From: Sympetrum striolatum | Taxonomy: Eukaryota; Arthropoda; Insecta; Odonata; Libellulidae | Reading direction: 5' to 3' | Length of the DNA stretch: 64,000 nt | Assembly (NCBI GenBank): GCA_947579665.1 | Contig: OX388347.1 | Location: 38,510,943 to 38,574,942 of the forward strand | Shown: piece after piece, positions 1 through 12,425 of the stretch | Numbering within the stretch: the stretch's first letter is position 1 | How the letters are laid out: the number at the start of each line of letters is the position of its first letter | The notes under the pieces: generated by a model | Databases searched by the model: none | The model's input: the letters and a program-made list of their open reading frames with translations, nothing else | Told to the model about the DNA's origin: nothing | Translations under genes and position numbers: made by a program

Positions 1-1140
1 AAGTATCTAATCAGTCTAAAGAATTATTCACAATGCGATTTTCTGCATTTAAAAAGTATTTCACAACATCACTAAATTGCAGCAATTCAGCCATTTCCTG
101 ATCTAAGGAGAAAATTGTTAGGCACACATGTTTTTGACATATTGTACTGTAATTATTTCCTTTAATTTTTGTCCACTTGAAGAACTCAAAAGATGAGTTT
201 GAAAGTGTACCAATAAAACAAACAGACTTTTCTTCGTTACCTGAATTTTAAAAATGATGACACATCGCAAAAGGAATCGTGGGGATTAGGTTAACCTAAT
301 CTCGTAATTCTGTCATTAACAGATAATTAAAATCATACCACTACATTCACTCTTAGCAGGTAAACGTGTACCTACTACCAGGATCACATTGCTCCTAGAA
401 TGTCCGTCTTTCTTGTACTATTAGTTACGACTGCGTCATTCTTTTTTGCATAAATTTTAATAACACAAATAAGGTAAACCCTTACAGTTTCTTTGAATGC
501 AAGACATTTGCCAAAATAATTGTGGACATATGTATTGACCAGTTAGTTATTATACCATTTAACCTAACTGCAAAACTTGCTGAAATTTTCATTAGAAATT
601 TTTCAAGTCGATAAATAATTATAAAAAAGGAAAATAATTGTTTTGGCTGCCCCTAGAGTCGGCCATCTGGAATCATATTCCTTTACTTCCTTTACTTGTC
701 TAGTTTTCTCTGCCATGTAGCGAAAAACATTAAATACTACTTACTCTCTTTCCCAGAAATCATGAAAATGTGCTCAGAAAATAGCTTTACAATAGTCGAT
801 TCAGGCTGATTGGAGCTTGCCAAGAAAAGAGTGATTTAAGACGATTTTCTCATGAAATTCACTCTGATTAAGTTTTAAAGTACTTTTGTCTTGATAAATT
901 TAATAGATGTATAGCGATCATAGAAGAACATCATAACCCCATTTAAGTCAAGCTGTCTATCAAATCCTAGGGAAAATACTAGTACTGAAAAGTCATGAAT
1001 GGGATGGTGACCGCCCCTTCCTCATCAGGTCCTTGATACCAATTGTAAGATTTAACATCCTACGATCCTCTTCGGAATGTCCAAAACTTCCCAAAATCTT
1101 CAAGATATATAAAAATCAATCACGATTATTAAGTAAATTC
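1..1140. other. AT-rich intergenic DNA, nothing recognised
   Basis: No open frame of useful length, no recognisable repeat end and no RNA gene were seen on either strand. The composition is the same AT-rich background as most of the window. Confidence 0.6.
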
Positions 1141-1229
1141 ATGAGTAAGTAGTTACCAATACCAATACCATCAAAAATTGTAAATACAATTTTTGATGGT
1201 ATTTGGAATATTTGTAACTACTTACTCAT
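1141..1229. repeat. Near-perfect 89-bp hairpin (foldback)
   Basis: The outer arms ATGAGTAAGTAGTTAC (1141-1156) and GTAACTACTTACTCAT (1214-1229) are perfect reverse complements. The inner arms at 1164-1182 and 1185-1203 are also perfect, 19 bp each, separated by only 2 bases. The short stretches between inner and outer arms are nearly complementary. Such a compact cruciform-forming sequence is either a tiny MITE or a recent palindromic event. No target duplication was identified. Confidence 0.85.
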
Positions 1230-3580
1230 TTATAACCATCAGAGGAAACTCTCTTGATATTCAGTAAATTCATATCCTAATTTTAAAATTACAATTACGA
1301 CAAGTCTGTTAATTTAATAAAATATTTATATTTTATTATATAAAATGGAGTTCTCTGGCTCAAAACTTGATAAACAGAATTTTTATCAGTTTTTTATGTT
1401 TTTAAAGTCGTAGATATGTGGGAAATGTATTTATTAAAGTTAACCAGTAATGATGATACAAAAAAGAGGTACAATATAGAAAAATACTAATATTAAGGTT
1501 CCCCTGAACCTATTTTGGCCAGTCAGGAGGAGGAGGACTTACCAAGACAAAGTTGATTTGAAAAATCATTCAAATTATATTAGAATTCAAATAACTTTTC
1601 TGATACAGTTATTATTTATACAATTTGCGGAAACATGCTACTTGCCTTGAATCGGTATTGCGTTGTTTTTATAGCTCTTCAAGAAAATTCAAATCTGTTT
1701 CATGAGAAATATGTGCCCTATCTCTTGATATTCATTGCTTCATAAATTTTTCTTGAGTATTCCATCTTTCCATCTGTATGGAATACTTTAACCTCGTTCC
1801 ACAGTCATTTAAAACAGGATAGAGAATATTGTCAGAGTAGAAAGAAAATTAAAAGCACTAAACTGCGTGTGATTACACATTCAAGTTGATAATGCACAAT
1901 TCCTGGGAAGCCATGATAAAAAATTCAAAAGTAAATATTTTGATATTCCAAAGATATATTTATAGAACAGTGAGAACTATTAAATTTAAATTATTATCCC
2001 TTTCAGTTCTCCGCTATTGCTGCATTTTATTCAATCTCTATGGAATTTGAGTTCATTTGGGTAAGACCTCATGAAACTTAGCATCCGGAAACCGATTCAA
2101 GATGTATGCTTGATATAAAATGGGCTTAAGTTCGGTGTTACGAGCGGCAATATTTCAAGCAAAAAGTCTGCGGGAATCCGACTCCGCAGCTTTACGGAAT
2201 TAACTCTGGGATCTATGCGTGCCATCTGCCTTCCTTAGAAGTGAATCCAACTAAGAACAGCCTTGCGGTCTCGGCTTACATGCTTTACGCCTAGCAACAG
2301 CTATCCAAGTGACGGAATGAGACGCACAAATGCTAGCTTCCTCGGGATTCTTGCCCGGATACGTTTCACAGACTCAGACGTCATAAAATGTTGCAACTTC
2401 TATATCTATCCAGGAAATTGTTTTTCTCCGATATAACTGAACTATACGTACATTTTTATCTCCTTTGTGTTGATAATTAAGTTCGAGTTTCGGGGCTCAA
2501 AATGATAACAGCATTTTTAGCTCTAGTTGGTCTACATTTTGTTGATACACGACATAAGTAATACGGCAACATTTCATCTCCTTACAAATTACTCGTTATT
2601 TAATCTTTTTACAGGACTGAAATATTTTCCTTTAATTCTTTTCTTGGGCAAAATATACTATTTTCTAAAAATTACGAATCGTTGCAAGGATGTTTTTCTA
2701 AAATAAGTGTTTTAGTATATTAAGAATATTGATAATAGCATTTCACATGGCTTCTACTAATTTTCATGGCATTGCGATTTTTTAAATGTAGTTCTTTCTT
2801 AAAATTACGATCCCTAGTTCGATTCCCGGAAGGGGTCTAGACCTTTATAAATACTTAAAAATATCTCTACTTCTAAATATTATGAATGTAACTTACGTTA
2901 AAAAAAATTCCAGAGTGACAAATAATTAAAATCAAAGTAAATCATGAATTAGAAAACCACGAAATACAATCTATAATTGTCATATTTACTTTCACTGTAA
3001 CGCTACATATGTTGCGGCAGAAATATTTTGCGATTTTGTTCATCCAGGGCACTAATATTGCTATACTATTAATATATATGTATCCATCCAGGGTATACTA
3101 TATGAGAATATTACAGTTCTATACTTTCTAACTTTTGCTTCCGGAGTTTTCATCATTCCTCAATGTTAATTAATTTACGCTCTGTTGAATGCTGCAACTT
3201 AAGAATCTTTTCCTTTACGGCTGAACTTATTCTGCACACCGTTCGTAATAATCATTACTTATACTGAAAGCAGTCATTTGCTCAAAAGCTTCTTTTTCAT
3301 GGAATACATTAATATAATTTCAAAAGGAACGCCAAAATAAGACTTACTTTTACGAAAATTTGATAGCAAAACCGGTTCATAATGGTGGAAGAGTATCTGT
3401 TAAAAATTCTGCTTTATTCAAAATAAAGATATACCTATAATGCTATGAAATCCTTAGAAGAAAGCCTAAACTTTGGTTAGTAGTTCTTTTGACGTTCACA
3501 AGTTTGTCAGAGAGATATTTAGACTTCCATGGTAACACGTTTTACCCCCAAATTTGACAAACAGTCTAAGTCAGCGTATC
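1230..3580. other. AT-rich intergenic DNA with one degenerate tRNA-like patch
   Basis: No gene is visible. Around 2813-2835 the sequence AGTTCGATTCCCGG resembles a pol III B box followed by an acceptor-like GGGGTC, so it may be a decayed tRNA-derived SINE. No convincing A box or target duplication surrounds it. The rest looks like unremarkable AT-rich sequence. Confidence 0.4.
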
Positions 3581-3589
3581 TATGGGAAA

Positions 3590-3860
3590 GTTCGTCGCAC
3601 AAACTTCATTTCCAGGCATCGCGTTTTAGTTTTTTCTCGGCTGGAGGCGCTGCAATCGATCGTGAGCCACTAAATGGATCGGCGGGGGGCGATTGGTATT
3701 TCCGGTCCCTCCCACGCGTGATTAGATAGTCACTCCGGCGATAGAACCTCAAGGGACACGGTGTGCCACACACAACCCCTGCCACACGCCTCCCCTTCTC
3801 CGAAATAAGGAAAGGGGCGTTTGAATGTATCGTTCTCGCCGAACTCCTTACTGAAGGGGA
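3590..3860. promoter_or_regulatory. Short CpG-rich patch
   Basis: A locally GC- and CpG-rich stretch (GGCGGGGGGCGATTGG, CCACGCGTGATTAG, CTCCGGCGATAG) sits in AT-rich DNA. It contains an ATTGG (CCAAT-box complement) near 3690. No exon or start codon with coding support is attached, so it is only a candidate unmethylated island. Confidence 0.2.
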
Positions 3861-4121
3861 GTTGAGATTTTGATCGCTTTTATACCAGGAAATCGGCTGG
3901 CGTCTCCGTTCGAAATGTTTCGCGAGATAAACGTAAAATTTTCTCTGTATTGGCGGTCTGGTCCCCAGAGCAATGACTTTACTCCCTTACTTGCTACCGG
4001 ATGACTTTTTTTGAGGATTTAAACTCAAAAAATGCGACAATATTTTACTAAACGGAATTGCCGAATTTCCTTCCCTGAATTTAAAGTCAATATCCGAAGA
4101 TGTTACTTTGTGTAAGTCCAT

Positions 4122-4358
4122 AATAATGGAAAGAATCACTTCGTACATTCCCACAGAGTTTATCGATGCAACATGTTTCGCTAGTGGACTAGTGTCATCA
4201 GGCAACTTTTTCTTTACAGTACATCAATACATACAGAAGAAACAATGTAAAAAAGAGGGGTGGAAAGAGGTCTGGATCTGGATAACGAAAAATGGTAATC
4301 CACTAGCGAAACATGTCTCGTTCTGTGGGAACTTACGAAGTAATTCTCTTCCATTATT
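4122..4358. repeat. Inverted-repeat element with ~60-66 bp arms
   Basis: The left arm (about 4122-4187) and right arm (about 4299-4358) are reverse complements with a few mismatches. The innermost 16-18 bases are essentially perfect: ACATGTTTCGCTAGTGGA against TCCACTAGCGAAACATGT. The ~110-bp loop has no coding content. The short open frames that cross it on both strands are by-products of the palindrome. Its superfamily is unknown because the exact termini and target duplication could not be fixed. Confidence 0.75.
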
Positions 4359-4452
4359 CCCTGAATTTCATTGTAATTTAAATGCCTAGTTACATTATAT
4401 GAATTAGATTTTGAAAATATTGAGCTTGCACATGAATTACGGTACTCTAACC

Positions 4453-4792
4453 CAGGGGGTTCCCAATCTTATAGCAACTGCGTACCACTTGAAATATTTA
4501 GAAATTTTGGCGTACCAACAGTCCTACATTTTTTTAGAAACATATGTTTACATCCGGAAAAGTGCCCAATGGCTTGTTTTGTTTTAATTAAATTACTGAG
4601 ATAACTTCATATTTAATTATTAATGCACTTGTTTTTCGCTTTTTTCAACCCTTTATCAGGACAACAATAAATATATTTAGATTTTTGTTTTTGTTTTTAA
4701 TTTTTTCTTGCTAATTTTATTCTCATAATCGCTCGTATCACCCACGCATACCACCTGAAACATTCCCGCGTACCGCCGCTTGGGAACCCCTG
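4453..4792. mobile_element. Non-autonomous hAT-type MITE with 8-bp target duplication
   Basis: The element begins CAGGGGGTTCCCAA and ends TTGGGAACCCCTG, a terminal inverted repeat typical of hAT elements. It is flanked by CTCTAACC (4445-4452) and CTCTAAGC (4793-4800), an 8-bp duplication with one mismatch, which is the hAT target length. Next to the ends, GCGTACCACTTGAAA and its counterpart CATACCACCTGAAACA extend the inverted similarity. At 340 bp and without a transposase frame it depended on an autonomous relative for movement. Confidence 0.85.
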
Positions 4793-4800
4793 CTCTAAGC

Positions 4801-6235
4801 AATTACTACACTGGCTTAGCTTTTCAGCCCTTTTTGCCAATTAGTATGTTCTATGTAAATTCTTTAAGATGTCGAAGCACAAATGAAATCATCACTACTA
4901 ATATATCCTATACGTAAAACAAAATATTTGATGTTGGGTATGTTTAAGTTAGTTTTCAGTATTATATATAATTATTCACTTGGCTTTAGCAGAGTTGTCT
5001 CTCTGCATGTGCCTTTTATAAACTCTCGTTACATATAATCCATGGTATTCTTCTAGCTTCTTGGTAGAATTCATCATTAAGTTACTAATTTATCTCAGAT
5101 AAATTGTACCATTCCAAATTCATTTTTGAGGTTCTTTTATAAAAAATCTAAAATCTCAAGAAATTATTTCTTAGTCAACAAGAATAAAATGCTCCCTTCG
5201 ATTATAGTTATTTTAACCAAGACGGCAGAAGGTTATTACAGAACGGAAGCGGTTGTAAATGACTTATTTCATTGTTAAGGCCTCCAGATAACTGACAACG
5301 GATTGACCTTGGAATTAATTGCTTTTTTGCAAGTCTATATACAACGTAGAGTGATAAGCGTTTCATATAATTTTAGATTATAATTTTGTGGTATTCTTTT
5401 CTTTTTAATAGAACAGGAATTTATGGGGAGAAATCATTAGGTTTTGGTAATATTAGAGAAGCGATGCACAAAATGTTTTCTGAGACGAAAATCATTGTTT
5501 CGTAAACGAATTAAAATGCTGCAGACAAGTCACTCGGAAAAAATCTCTGTAGTTTGGGTTCACATTAATTTAGATATATTTACATAGTAAATTAGGTTCT
5601 CATTTCTTGAGTACTAAAATTCTTACTAAATTAGAAAATTATCCTTTAAAAAAAACAATGATATTGAATAGGTATCTACACTTAGCTTTATTTCTCCGGA
5701 AACCATCATTAAGTGATAAAATCTAAGTGATAGAATCACCGTTTCGATAACATATACCTTAAAATCGAATGAGAAGGTATGCAAAAATTAAGAGGCATTA
5801 CTTACATAACTTATACAAATTCCACAATACTCATACACATACTTACTTACATACGTATCTGTATTGTGTAATTTTTACAACTTTTTCTTGTAAAGACTCT
5901 TATGAAAATGAAGTTCCATCAATTATCGTGGAATCTTATTCATTATACGATATTCGTATCTAAACATTATTCTGTTACTTTGCCATCAGCAGTATACCTT
6001 TATTATTATTTCTAAAAAATGTTTTTATTCAAAATTAATGAATATAGTTCTAAAAAAGAAGTCCATGCACTCTCTTTTCCATAAGTAGAGTATATGAAAG
6101 GTTCTCAGTTCATAGGGCGATTAGTACGATTCTCTCTGAATATTAACGCACCGTTTCCTAAACAAATTTAATCTTCTAAAGGCATCCTAGGTGAGGAAAC
6201 ACACCGCGATTCATAGATAAGACAAAAAATTGACT
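4801..6235. other. AT-rich intergenic DNA, nothing recognised
   Basis: Short frames only, none with repeat or domain resemblance. The stretch near 5835-5860 is a loose TAC/CAT-rich simple sequence. Confidence 0.5.
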
Positions 6236-6239
6236 CGTC

Positions 6240-6860
6240 ATTCACAGAGAAGTTCTCCGACCGCGATACGAAGGATCCTTCTCAACCTCGGCATTAATGG
6301 AGACGTTCACACTTCCTCGAGCCGCCATTCGTTCCGGCTTGTAGACGAGAGGGACATGATTTCTAGTAATAGATAGCGGGGGTGGACATCCATCCGGGGA
6401 TCACTGCTGGATCTCGCAGGACCCCACGGCACGAAATCCCGCGAAATCGAAGCCGGGCCATCTGCGGAGCAAAGCTGCATCCCAGACGCTCCTTTTTCCC
6501 ATAGGGAAGGCGATATTCTCAAAAATTCGGAGTCGGGAGTCACGCAACGGCCAGGAAATTGCCTCGGGAGCGAAGCCATGGTTACGCCCGGCCATGGGAG
6601 ATTTCCAGATACCCTCGCTCTCTCTCCTCGTGACGCCTACGTCACGTAATTAATATTCATTCCGCGGAGGTTTAAATAAGATTACTCCTCGCTTCTTTTT
6701 GTTATTTATCGTTTTCTCGTGTAAATCCTCGCCGGGAATTCGTGTTTTCGATCGTCAAGTTCGCTTTTTCGGATTCGCTGGCGTTTTATCTCACGCGACC
6801 TCGCGAAATTGGCGTGTCATTGGCGTAATTTCTCACCCCAGTGTTTTTATGTTTGTAAAT
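6240..6860. promoter_or_regulatory. CpG-rich island, possible promoter
   Basis: This stretch is rich in CpG (GACCGCGATACGAAGG, CCGCGAAATCGAAGCCGG, CACGCGACCTCGCGAAAT), unlike its flanks. It contains a CRE-like TACGTCACG near 6630 and pyrimidine-rich CTCTCTCTCC. Open frames on the minus strand (6307-6595) exist in two overlapping registers, as expected from GC-rich DNA by chance, so I do not call a gene. A promoter or first non-coding exon is the likeliest meaning. Confidence 0.3.
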
Positions 6861-7160
6861 TTCGGCGACAAAGTTTAATTGCTATTATTTTCGGTTAAAG
6901 CGCAATTTCTTGGTTATACTTTGCACGGATTTGAGAGTTCGAGGACTTCTCCCCAAACAGAAATTATTGGAGGGAAAAATCAATATCGATATTCAGAAAT
7001 TTCGTTTACTACGTCTTACTAAAACTCGAATTGTCATCCAATGTGACATTCATGTTAATGCAGTGTTAGCGACAGTTTACCCTCATAGAGTGATAACGTA
7101 CCTGGATATTTGGAGGAGAATGAGTCATATAGAAACGTATTTTGGCTAGTTTCCTTAAAA

Positions 7161-7289
7161 GTATGTAGTAGTATTGTTAAAAGTGCTTCGACAGCTTAGG
7201 TCATTTTGCACATTAGCTCCCACCGGGATTCGAACCCCGGACCGCTTTCACCAAAGGCAAACGAGCTGTCCACATGGCTATCCGGGAGC
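7161..7289 (-). mobile_element. tRNA-derived SINE, full head, exact 15-bp target duplication
   Basis: On the minus strand the element opens with a tRNA-like head beginning GCTCCCGGATAGCCATGTGG, which includes a good A box (TAGCCATGTGG). It continues to a perfect B box (GGTTCGAATCC) and a pairing 3' strand GGTGGGAGC. A short body then ends in a TAC-rich tail (TACTACATAC). The insertion is bracketed by the identical 15-mer CTAGTTTCCTTAAAA at 7146-7160 and 7290-7304, which proves retrotransposition and fixes the ends. Confidence 0.93.
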
Positions 7290-7304
7290 CTAGTTTCCTT
7301 AAAA

Positions 7305-7796
7305 TTCATGCAGTTTTCTATTACTTTATACTGAGAGGGAGTCTACAAAATGGGATGAAATAACTGAAACGTAGAAAAAAAATCTCTCGGCATTTTCATC
7401 ACAAACTTCATTTGAGGGACTACAGGTGTCGCAAAATAAAGCCCATATTTATTGAGAAATTCAAACTACAATTTACATTTCGTTTCACACGAAGAGTATA
7501 CACCAGCAAACCAAATGTCTGTTTTTGGTAGCACTGAAGCAAATATCTACATATACATACGCAGCGTTCTACCGTTAGGTAGGTTCATATGCATCAAGAA
7601 AGTCAAAAATCCCTATTTAACGCCATATCCTTCACTTTCTGGTAGTTCACCCCACCCCTTATATCATCCGACACCTTTTTTCTTTGTCTTCCACTCTGTT
7701 TTCTCTCTTGATTTCTACCCTAAATTACTTTCTTTTGCAACTCCTCTCTTCTCAATATTTGACCCACCCATTTCTTCTGTAGATGCTTAATTAAAG
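7305..7796. other. Intergenic DNA between two SINE copies
   Basis: A plus-strand frame of about 112 codons (7452-7790) is pyrimidine-rich and has no recognisable domain. I regard it as chance. Nothing else was seen. Confidence 0.4.
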
Positions 7797-7809
7797 CATA
7801 AAAAGTGTG

Positions 7810-7916
7810 TAGTAGTAGTATTGTTAAAAGTGCTTCGACAGCTTAGGTCATTTCGCACATTGGCTACCACCGGGAATCTAACCCGGGACCGCTTTCACCA
7901 AAGGCAAACGCGCTGT
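7810..7916 (-). mobile_element. Second copy of the same SINE, 5'-truncated, 13-bp target duplication
   Basis: This copy matches the SINE at 7161-7289 through the B box (here mutated: GGTTAGATTCC), the body CTAAGCTGTCGAAGCAC and the TAC tail. It lacks the first ~20 bases of the tRNA head. It is bracketed by CATAAAAAGTGTG at 7797-7809 and 7917-7929, exactly 13 bp. The tail is a longer (TAC)n run than in the first copy. Two copies 500 bp apart in the same orientation show an active family in this genome's past. Confidence 0.92.
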
Positions 7917-7929
7917 CATAAAAAGTGTG

Positions 7930-9090
7930 GAAACTCTCCGAAATCAAAAGGCTTACCGAATGGTTGATAGTGGAAAACCAGTTGCTTTTCAGCGCTGAGA
8001 GGTGCAAAGTTTGATAATTCAAACATTGGCAAGGAAGCAATTCATCGAAGCAGCTGGAATTTTGGGACTGCTGTTATATTTCAACTCTGGAATCTGCTCT
8101 TGATTTTTTCGCGTTTACTTAAAAAACGCTTCATCAAAACGACTAGATGGAAGAGGTGCTTGCGTGCCTAGCTCAAATAGCGCATGGAAGTGGGCATTTT
8201 CGCACGTAGGCTTTCACGTCCCTCATCTCTCCCCCGATTTCCCTGGCAACGAAGAACTCTGCTTTATTTATGTACGTGCACACGCTGTGTGCATGATTTG
8301 CCATTCGTTGGACCACACATTTGGGCAAGGTAGCACGTTCATTTTAATAATTTATTAATAAGTTCCTTTACATCGTTTTTAAACAAGACGGGATTTTGCT
8401 GTTTAATCTTCCTCCATCCCAACGTAAACCATTATTTCGCCTCTTCTGCAATGTTCAACGATGATTTTTAGATTTTTTAGAATGTAGACTTTGGATGCAA
8501 GAAAACCTTTTGCAGAACGGGTTTCATAGCTCCATTTACAAACTATACTCTCAAAAAGATAAATATTCATAAAAACGAGCAACTTTTGTATTGAATCAAC
8601 TGTAAACATTGTTTACTACGAAGTTATTCCTCAAATTTTTAAATAGAATTAAGAATAGAAATATTTGGATACTTTCTTAGGTTGTACCTACTTGGTAGAT
8701 TACTTATAGCTTACTCTTCGTAAGGTTCACTTCACGTATAGTTTTACACCAACCCCAAAAAAATTAGTGAAGACTAGAAGTAAAGTGATAGTGACCTCTA
8801 TGTTATGTTAGTCACATACTGGATATACGAAGATTTTTTAAAGATTTTTCTGTTAGGAAACAGGGTAGTGTATGCGAGTGATACTAGAAAGAACTGGTTA
8901 CTAATAATAATGTTTCTATTCTGAATTAGAGAGATGGATTAGAGTCCCGGTCTTCTTAAGGTTTCACACTTCCGTTTAACCTTTCGGTTTTCTTAAGAAT
9001 GTTTTAGCTTTATACAAGTAAGTAATAGGACATTTATCTAGTATTCTAAGCAGTTACTTTTTCCCTTGGCTTTATACTGTATACTTCTAT
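7930..9090. other. AT-rich intergenic DNA, nothing recognised
   Basis: Only short unremarkable frames. No repeat ends identified. Confidence 0.5.
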
Positions 9091-9117
9091 AGGTATGATG
9101 GAAGAAGAGACTTTTAG

Positions 9118-9160
9118 TTTCAATCTCGTCCAATAAAGACGATTATTATTTTACCAACGA
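9118..9160 (+). repeat. Possible retroelement 3' end with AATAAAGAC motif
   Basis: TTTCAATCTCGTCCAATAAA is followed by GACGATTATTATTT. The same layout (TCGCC/TCGTCC, AATAAAGAC, then a short-period tail) recurs at 63735-63778 and, inverted, at 47826-47867. This suggests one retroelement family with a fixed 3' end. No coding remnant was recognised upstream. Confidence 0.4.
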
Positions 9161-9379
9161 GTGACATTTTTTTCTGTGGTTTTTCAAATTATATTTCGTC
9201 ACTTTCAAAGCACAAGAGTTTCTTTCTAGCCAATATACCAGTAGACGATCCTAAGGAAGTTTTCTGAAATTTTTCTCAGAAATATCGGTAAAAGCGTTTC
9301 GTTTGGGAATAATTTTAGCCAAGAAATGATTTTGCCTCATAGTACTGACATTATTTTAAGTCACGGTATGTTTGCCCTT

Positions 9380-9860
9380 TCGCAGCACACCCAACTTTCC
9401 CCCAAATAACGCTCCCAGATCCACGGGATATGTATGCGGGCGTTTAATTCGACGGGCTCCCCTCCTTTCACACGCGCGCCCGCCGAGAATTCGCGGATTA
9501 CAACGAAAGAGACTGTTGGAGCAAATTTTCAGACTCTTTTAACATCCCCCGCGTCGCATCCCCCCAGAGATCGCGGCATTACTCGGGGGCGCGTATTAAA
9601 ATTCATTCGTAAGTCATCAACTGTTCAGCGCCGTGGATCGGCCCTAAAAGCTGATATAAAGCTGCATGGAAAACAAACTCCCACAGTGCGTCAGGGGTTT
9701 CCTGAGAACGCCCCTCCACCTGCGAGCCACCCCGTTCGGATAAATCTCCCGCACCCTTCCCCCAGCTAAATTCTCGAGTTACAGTCCGTTCAATTCCCCT
9801 GCCACCCTTCCAAACCCTGCCATCATTCGCGGGATTTCGTCTCCCATCCCCTCAATCTCG
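9380..9860. promoter_or_regulatory. CpG-rich island, possible promoter
   Basis: Dense CpG over about 480 bp (CACGCGCGCCCGCCGAGAAT, GGGGGCGCGTATTAAAATTC, CCCCGCGTCGCATCCCCCC) contrasts with the flanks. The plus-strand frame at 9434-9769 is proline- and arginine-rich, as random GC-rich DNA would be, with no domain. A CpG island is the best reading. Confidence 0.3.
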
Positions 9861-9937
9861 CTTTTTCCCATCGGGGGTTTATGCCGTCACGTTGTCTGAA
9901 AACCAGGTTATACGCCATACTGAAGCTCTCCTGCATT

Positions 9938-10957
9938 TTGACGTCCATCCGCTTTTACCGATGGGTTCTGAAATGTTTTTGCGAAATTTTCGACCAAGTT
10001 TACGTTTACATCAATACCATGCGAGCTGCCTTTTGGTTAAGAGATTTATACTGGAGTACACCAATTACTCGAAAACGTATTCATCGAAGGCAAATCCTTC
10101 GAAAACGAATTCGACGAACGATCAACTCTTCGAATGACAAATTATTGGAAAAAAGCCCACACAAATGAATCTGAAGCTATCCAAAATTTATATTAAAGGT
10201 TTTGACTCGAAGTTGAACTCTATTGGGTAAATGGTGGAAATAAATAACCAAATGTTTCACAAAATATTTCATTAATGAGATCGGACGAGTTTCAACTAAT
10301 AATAGTTTTGTGGAATTTTCATACTTATTTCAATATGATCCCTAGTAATAGTAGATTTCTTATAATAGTTATCTTCAGGCCTCGTTAATCGTAAATTAGT
10401 TAACCATTAACAGTCGGAACCGGTCTGGTCGCAATAAACAAAATATTTTGTGAAACATTTTTGACTTTTTATTTCCACCATAGTGCATTTTCACCGAGTA
10501 ATGGCTTCTTCAATTAATTCTATTGACTGAAGCTATGAACCTCCTTATACGTTGGGTTGGGTGTGGGCATTGCATGTGAAATTTTTCGGAGTAAGTGGTC
10601 TATTTTCTAAAAATTTATCACTCAAAGAATTGATCGTTCCAAAAATTCGTTTTTGGAAAATTTGCTGTCGAAGAATTAGCCAGTAAGCGATTTATCCTCC
10701 TTTATGTTGCCAGCGAGCAGGTATTTCGGCCCTTAAGTGGAAACTGTCGTAGGCAGAATTTTACTTGCTCAGACATTCTTCCCGCTGTGAATCAGTTTGC
10801 AATACATTCTTATCTCCGTTCCTATTTGTCATTTCCATAGAAAATCGGAAGCTAACCCTACATTACGACATTCTACTGCTTTTACCGATAGATTCAGCAT
10901 CTTTCTGTTATTTTTTTAACCAAAGATTTATAACTACATCAATGCCATGCGAGCCAC
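9938..10957. repeat. Nested repeat complex: direct repeats around two foldbacks
   Basis: Direct repeats at about 9938-10030 and 10865-10957 share CTTTTACCGAT, a TACATCAATxCCATGCGAGC block and the spacing between them. Inside them are outer inverted arms (about 10079-10142 against 10611-10676, sharing TTGATCGTTC and GAATTCGTTTT-like blocks). Inside those lies an inner foldback (10232-10480). The short frames that overlap it look like by-products of the repeats. Confidence 0.6.
10232..10480. mobile_element. Foldback element with ~37-bp arms
   Basis: The left arm 10232-10268 starts TGGTGGAAATAAATAACC and ends ATGTTTCACAAAATATT. The right arm 10442-10480 is its reverse complement apart from two small indels or mismatches. 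The centre holds AGTCGGAACCGGTC, related to the GACTAGTTTCG-type centre of other foldbacks in the window. It has no coding capacity, and the target duplication is not clear. Confidence 0.75.
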
Positions 10958-10980
10958 TTTTCCGGCGTGCGGCAGGGGAT

Positions 10981-12420
10981 TTAGACTCAGACTGCCAGCG
11001 AGCCGATATATCTGCCCGAATTGTAATCGCTCAGACTTTTGTCTAAGTGAGTTAATTGGCTTTCGTGACAAATACTTATCTTCGCTGTTAAATCTCCCTG
11101 ACAAAGAAAATCTGACGGTTAATGCATTAAATTTTTATTTTTCTGCTAAAATATTTGTTGAATTCTACGAAGTAGATTACTTCAATAGTTTTGCATATAC
11201 CACTCATTAGCGAACGTCGGTAAAAGTGTGAATGGAAAGCAATTTTACAGGAGAGATACACTCGTAACTAGCTTTAAGACATCCCGAAGACGCTAAGGAA
11301 AACTATTTTTATTTTACTACAAAGAAACTTAATACCCTTGCATTTGATGTGCTTTTAGAAGACTTTTACGCAGTTGTTACGGATAGTTTTGTGGAGAAAT
11401 AATAGCGTACTAACATGTTCGACTAGACTTTCTATGAAAAAAGGTAATTTCTAAGTTATGTCCTCAGAGGAGTAGGTACCACTTCATGAAAGCGTAGACA
11501 AGGTAGAAAAAATATATCGCCATGCAAATTACGGTTATAGTCAAGTTCCAAAAATGGTAAGGTTTTTAATGTACTCTTAGCCAATATTCCGTTAATCAGC
11601 TCTCTCTATGGTCTTTGGTGGATAAAATAGGAAAGGGAACTGATTTAGCGAATCGAATACATCGGATTTATCAGTGGCGTATTTCATAAAAAATATGCTG
11701 GATAAATCTACGTATCAAAAATATACTTTTTTAATCTCGGAGGTCTCTTACCTCCAGCTCAGTGAAATTTCACTAGACATAACGTTTGCGTAGAAGCTTC
11801 GGTCTTGCTTCACATTTAAGAATTTGAGCATTACCTTTTATTAACACAATCATTTTTGAAGAAACCCAATAAGTTCCCGTGTCCATTAATCATAACAATT
11901 GCATTTCACTGCACCATTTGTTTGATGATTCAGAAATGTTCCGCTGCCATTCCTATCATCATTTCATCAGGGTTTTCTTAACCTGTCTTCTGACGGAGCA
12001 TATCAAGGATCTATGAATTTTGATGGAGCACATTGTGTAAATTTAAAGGGTAGGTAATGACACAATATCAAATCTCAGAAAAATATAAAAACATACTTAT
12101 ACCATGTAGTTTATATTTGAATTCTCATTGAAGTCATGAATCATAACTAGGTCAGTTAGAATTTAGCTTTTAGCCTTTAGTATTTGAAAATAGCAAATTT
12201 TGACTAAGCAGTTTTCGAGATTTGACAAATCACCATTTGGGAAACCCTGATTTATAGAAACTAATAATCAATACAAGGGGCTAGTCACGCAACACAATTT
12301 TTCAGCTAAGTAAAACTATGGCTTCAGATTTATTAATTCTATACTTAACAATTTGTACTTGATCGTATATACAAATAGATTACTTCTGCCTTCATTTCGT
12401 GGAACCTTCTAGTATTATAC
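10981..12420. other. AT-rich intergenic DNA, nothing recognised
   Basis: Short frames only. No mobile-element ends were found on either strand. Confidence 0.5.
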
Positions 12421-12425
12421 ATGAT

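Noticed and set aside
7217..7289. A functional tRNA gene
   Set aside because: A and B boxes are present, but the segment continues into a SINE body and tail and is flanked by a 15-bp target duplication.
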